Source: Ulota crispa
Taxonomy: Eukaryota > Streptophyta > Bryopsida > Orthotrichales > Orthotrichaceae
Length of the DNA stretch: 64,000 bases
Direction of reading: 5' to 3'
Assembly (NCBI GenBank): GCA_963920765.1
Contig: OY987245.1
Span: 18,616,727-18,680,726, forward strand
Shown: positions 60,956 to 64,000 of the stretch, one piece after another
Numbering within the stretch: the first letter of the stretch is position 1
Layout of the letters: every line of letters starts with the position of its first letter
The notes under the pieces: generated by a model
What the model was told of the DNA's origin: nothing
Databases searched by the model: none
Seen by the model: the letters and a program-made list of their open reading frames with translations, nothing else
Program-made: the position numbers and the translations under genes

Positions 60956-62155
60956 ATCACGCTGCTTAGGCGGTGGCACAACGCAAAGATGTCTTCCCGC
61001 TCCCTTGTCAGGTACATCATTTTTGTAATGTATCTCCTTCTGGTCGAGGCGTAATGCTTTTTTAGAGATTAAGATTTCAAAGTAATTAGCTAGAACTATC
61101 CACTTTCATGAGACGTTCGTGTGATGGGAGTTCCAAGGAGCCTCTTGACTGAATATGTCAAGGATTTATATTCTGTGCCACGCAACTTTTTAGAAAAACT
61201 GGCACTAGAAGGGATGAATTTGAAATTGAGCGAGCGGAGATTCCACTATTATTTGAGCTTACAAGGAGATATCATCTGAGACCAATTGGTTATGTTTCAG
61301 GCTTCACACTAAGGCTCAACTTCAAATCCCTCAGAATATTATTGGCCAAATTAATTGGACGATTGTTGTGAGTGCTCAAACCTCCCCCTTGAGAAGTAAG
61401 TACAAGCACAACCGGGTTCTAACAAAACTGGGGAATGAACTAACCATGAAGTAATAGCAAGAAGGTGGATTTGGTTGTAGATTTCCAACTAAAAGATGCC
61501 TTCCAAGCAATGGATCTTTCTAATATGTCTACAGCATACAACAATGAACAAAATATGACTAATTACCTAAGGAACCACGTCGTGGGTCAAATTGAATGAA
61601 GGGCAAAAGTAATCATACCTTGTCATAGGGCCCAGCATATCCTACCGCTTCGCTGCCGAGGGCTTCCATACTCCTTGGAGGCTGAATTGGGTGTGAGGTG
61701 GCTCCACAGATATGCTCCCTCCAAATTGCTGACAAATAATCACAACGCACTAATAGGTTGTTGGAGTCACCCCCTTTAATGGAGTGTATCACACAGCGGG
61801 CTTGTGACAAATAATCGCAATGTCGGGTGCATGTCTAAAAGGAAGTTAGAGTGGCCTTCACCCCCTTTTGTAATTGCAATGATATCCAAAATGACGCAAT
61901 TGGACTTCTTGCCTAGTTCTCAAGCAAAGTATGACGACAGGCTACTCCAAATGTCGGGTGATGACACAAAATAGAGAAACTCTAAGAAAATAACCCGCGG
62001 TTCAAGAAACTCTAGGAGATAAATAGCAATTCCCTACCTTTGATACCCTTAGTTGGGGCTTTTCCTTAAGGCCAAAAGAGATGGTTAGCAATTAAAACCA
62101 AACTCTTGTCCCCTTCCCTTTTAATATGAATTTTGAGCTTAGGGGAGGGATTTGG

Positions 62156-62298
62156 CACTAGAAAAAATCTTGTCCTAAACGACTGGTTCACGATGACTAC
62201 AAATAAACTAAACAACTGAAATTGAGTCATTGTATAGTCGTTTAGGACATTTGAGTCGTTGTGAACCAATTGTTTAAAACAATTTTTTCTTTTAGTGT
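62156..62298 (+). mobile_element. CACTAGAAAAAA MITE
   Basis: 143-bp hairpin with ends CACTAGAAAAAAT and ATTTTTTCTTTTAGTG-like; flanks TGG and TAG (one mismatch). Arms contain GTCGTTTAGGACA. CACTA-type, non-autonomous. Confidence 0.75.
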
Positions 62299-62469
62299 AG
62301 GATGACTTACAACCTCTGATCATTGAGACTTTGGGAGCCGAGACCGGTCACCAAGGTTGGCCACTGCGGTTGGCTGCCGTGGCTGGAGGGGCTCCAATAT
62401 CCGGATGGCTGCTGGTACTCGAACGGCGGTTAGTACCCTGACGGTCGCTGGTACCCAGATGGCTGCTGG

Positions 62470-62545
62470 TCGCGGGGGGTGAAGCCGCAACGTTGGGAGG
62501 TGAAGCCGCAGCATTGGGAGGTGAAGCCGCAGCGTTGGGCATGAG
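62470..62545 (+). repeat. 21-bp tandem, about 3 units
   Basis: Units containing GTGAAGCCGCAGCGTTGGGAG. GC-rich. Overlapping frames on both strands are repeat-driven. Confidence 0.85.
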
Positions 62546-62589
62546 CCTCCAAGTAGAGCCGCTGCAGCTCTTCGACTGCTGGCCGGAAG

Positions 62590-63335
62590 GATTAGTGAGC
62601 AATGCTGAGGTTACTAGTTGCCGATTGCTAGGGTCAAGTGAGCAATGACTGGGTGCTGGCTGCTAGAATCAATGAGCAAGAATTGAGCTCTCGGCTGCTA
62701 ATTGCTAGAATCAATGGGCGATGCTAAGTGCTTGGCTACAAAATACTAGGATCAGTGAGCTATGACTGGGCTCTTGTCTGCTGGCTGCTAGGATCAGCAA
62801 GCAAGTATTGAGCTCTCAGCTGCTAAGTGCTAGGATCGTGTGAGCTGCAACTGGATTCTTGGCTGCTAATTACTAGGATTGGCAAGCAATGACTAGGTTC
62901 TTGGCTGCTACTTGAGGCAATTAGTGAGCTATGACTGGGCTTCTTGGCTGCTAATTGCTAGGATTAGTGAGCAAATACAGAGGCTCCTAGCTGCTGTGGT
63001 CAACAAGCAATGATTGGGTTCTGGCTGCTAATTACTAGGATCAGTGAGCAAATACTAAGGCTCGCCTGCTAATTGCTAGGATCAGTGAGCTATGAGTGGG
63101 CTTCTAGCTGCTAATTGAGGGGATTAGTGAGAGTTATGACTGGGCTTCTCAACTCCTAGTTGAGGAGATCAGTGAGCTATATATGACTGGACTTCTTGGC
63201 TGCTAAGTGCTAGGATCAGTTAGCAAAGACTGAGGCCACTGGCTGCTAATTGCTAGGATCAATGAGCAATGACTAGGTTAGGATTAGTGAGCAAAGACTG
63301 AGGCTCGGCTGCTAATCACTAGGATCAATGAAGTG
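62590..63335 (+). repeat. ~47-bp degenerate minisatellite
   Basis: About fifteen diverged units with the order GGCTGCTAATTGCTAGGATC, AGTGAGCAATGACT, GGGCTTCTT. No frame runs through it. Confidence 0.85.
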
Positions 63336-63599
63336 AGGGGCAGCTCGAAGAGCAAGGACAGAGAGCCATAGTATCGATGGGCTCAGCTTGAAGAGCGAGG
63401 ACAAAGGGCCAAAGTATCAAGGGGCGAGCTCAAGAGTGAAGCCGGAGTGATCACAAGCCAGGAAAAATCCGTGAGCAAGGCAAGGCCACCTACTGAGGGA
63501 GATGATTGGCATGTGTCTTTTCAGAGAGTCCTAGGGGAATTAAGAGAGCTAGCCGAAGCTAAGCTTAAAGGATTCTACTAGGGCTACTAGGAGGGCTTG

Positions 63600-64000
63600 T
63601 GATGGTTGGCGGTGAAGTTTTGATAACGTTGCTGATAAACTGTCTATCAAAATATGGACTTTTCTAACTAAGGACATTTTAGTATACAACTAAGCTAGGA
63701 CTCCTAAAAAAATTGGAAGAGCAGCATTGCCAAGTCTTAATCCAATTTTGTAGGGGTTAGTAAGACCAAAAAGAATGACAAGGTGGTACACGTGACGAGA
63801 GAGGAGTTGCAAGTGATAGTGACCAAAGAGGGGATAGAGAGAGAGAGAGCTAAATAAAGGAAAGTGATGACAAGTGGTACAAGTGATGACAAGTGGTACA
63901 AGTGATGAGAGATGGGATTACAAGTAATAAGTGATAAGAGGTAACAAGTGGTACAAGTCATGTTTTTGGGAGGAGGTGGACCTCCCTTTATACATTTGGG
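63600..64000 (+). other. Possible edge of a repetitive element, cut by the window
   Basis: Holds a GA tract, short tandem copies of AAGTGATGACAAGTGGTAC (63865-63905), then a palindrome AGGAGGTGGACCTCC and CTTTATACATTTGGG. Together with the minisatellites upstream this could be an LTR-type end, but no partner repeat or internal coding region is in the window, so the family stays open. Confidence 0.2.

Noticed and set aside
62348-62602. Ala/Pro/Ser-rich minus frame
   Set aside because: Driven by a 21-bp tandem repeat; no independent evidence of coding.

Overview
The window looks like nuclear DNA of a land plant, most likely a seed-free one such as a bryophyte. The evidence is one clear plant-specific gene with short GT-AG introns, a DUF7869-type gene of a kind I associate with mosses and other seed-free lineages, short TTTAGGG-like telomeric motifs, and plant-type CACTA and Mutator-like miniature elements. 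The species cannot be fixed from the sequence. Most of the window is visibly AT-rich; about 38.05-44.2 kb is clearly GC-richer and holds the only intact gene I can support.

Layout. From 1 to 37.6 kb the DNA is almost entirely a dense bed of non-autonomous DNA elements: (i) a family of about 0.9-1.0 kb elements with CCCCTAAAGG ends, usually flanked by TTAA, with at least ten main copies plus relatives; (ii) foldback elements with 9-bp target duplications, typical of Mutator-like (MULE) transposition, with four related copies and one unrelated; (iii) CACTA-type miniature elements with 3-bp duplications; (iv) an AACACC-ended family with 4-bp duplications; (v) minisatellites, a (TA)n tract and a remarkable array of short palindromes. 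These elements are nested and adjoining, and in two places related sequence preserves the pre-insertion site.

From 38.05 to 42.5 kb lies a six-exon gene for a 534-residue protein of the RSS3 / LHW-like family (bHLH-MYC N-terminal domain, no bHLH). It has a TATA-like promoter and a long GC-rich leader with three ~108-bp tandem repeats. A MULE-type foldback sits about 100 bp upstream of the TATA-like box.

From 46.7 to 61.2 kb are decayed coding sequences: a DUF7869-like gene (minus strand), an unknown gene with a possible methyltransferase-like segment, a HAD/FCP1-like phosphatase frame, and a coiled-coil gene remnant (minus strand). In-frame stops in the unknown gene are almost all TAG, which suggests decay by cytosine deamination at CAG (CHG) sites. 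From 62.3 kb to the end are degenerate minisatellites. No rRNA, tRNA, CRISPR array or operon was found, and no retroelement reverse transcriptase or integrase frame was recognised.
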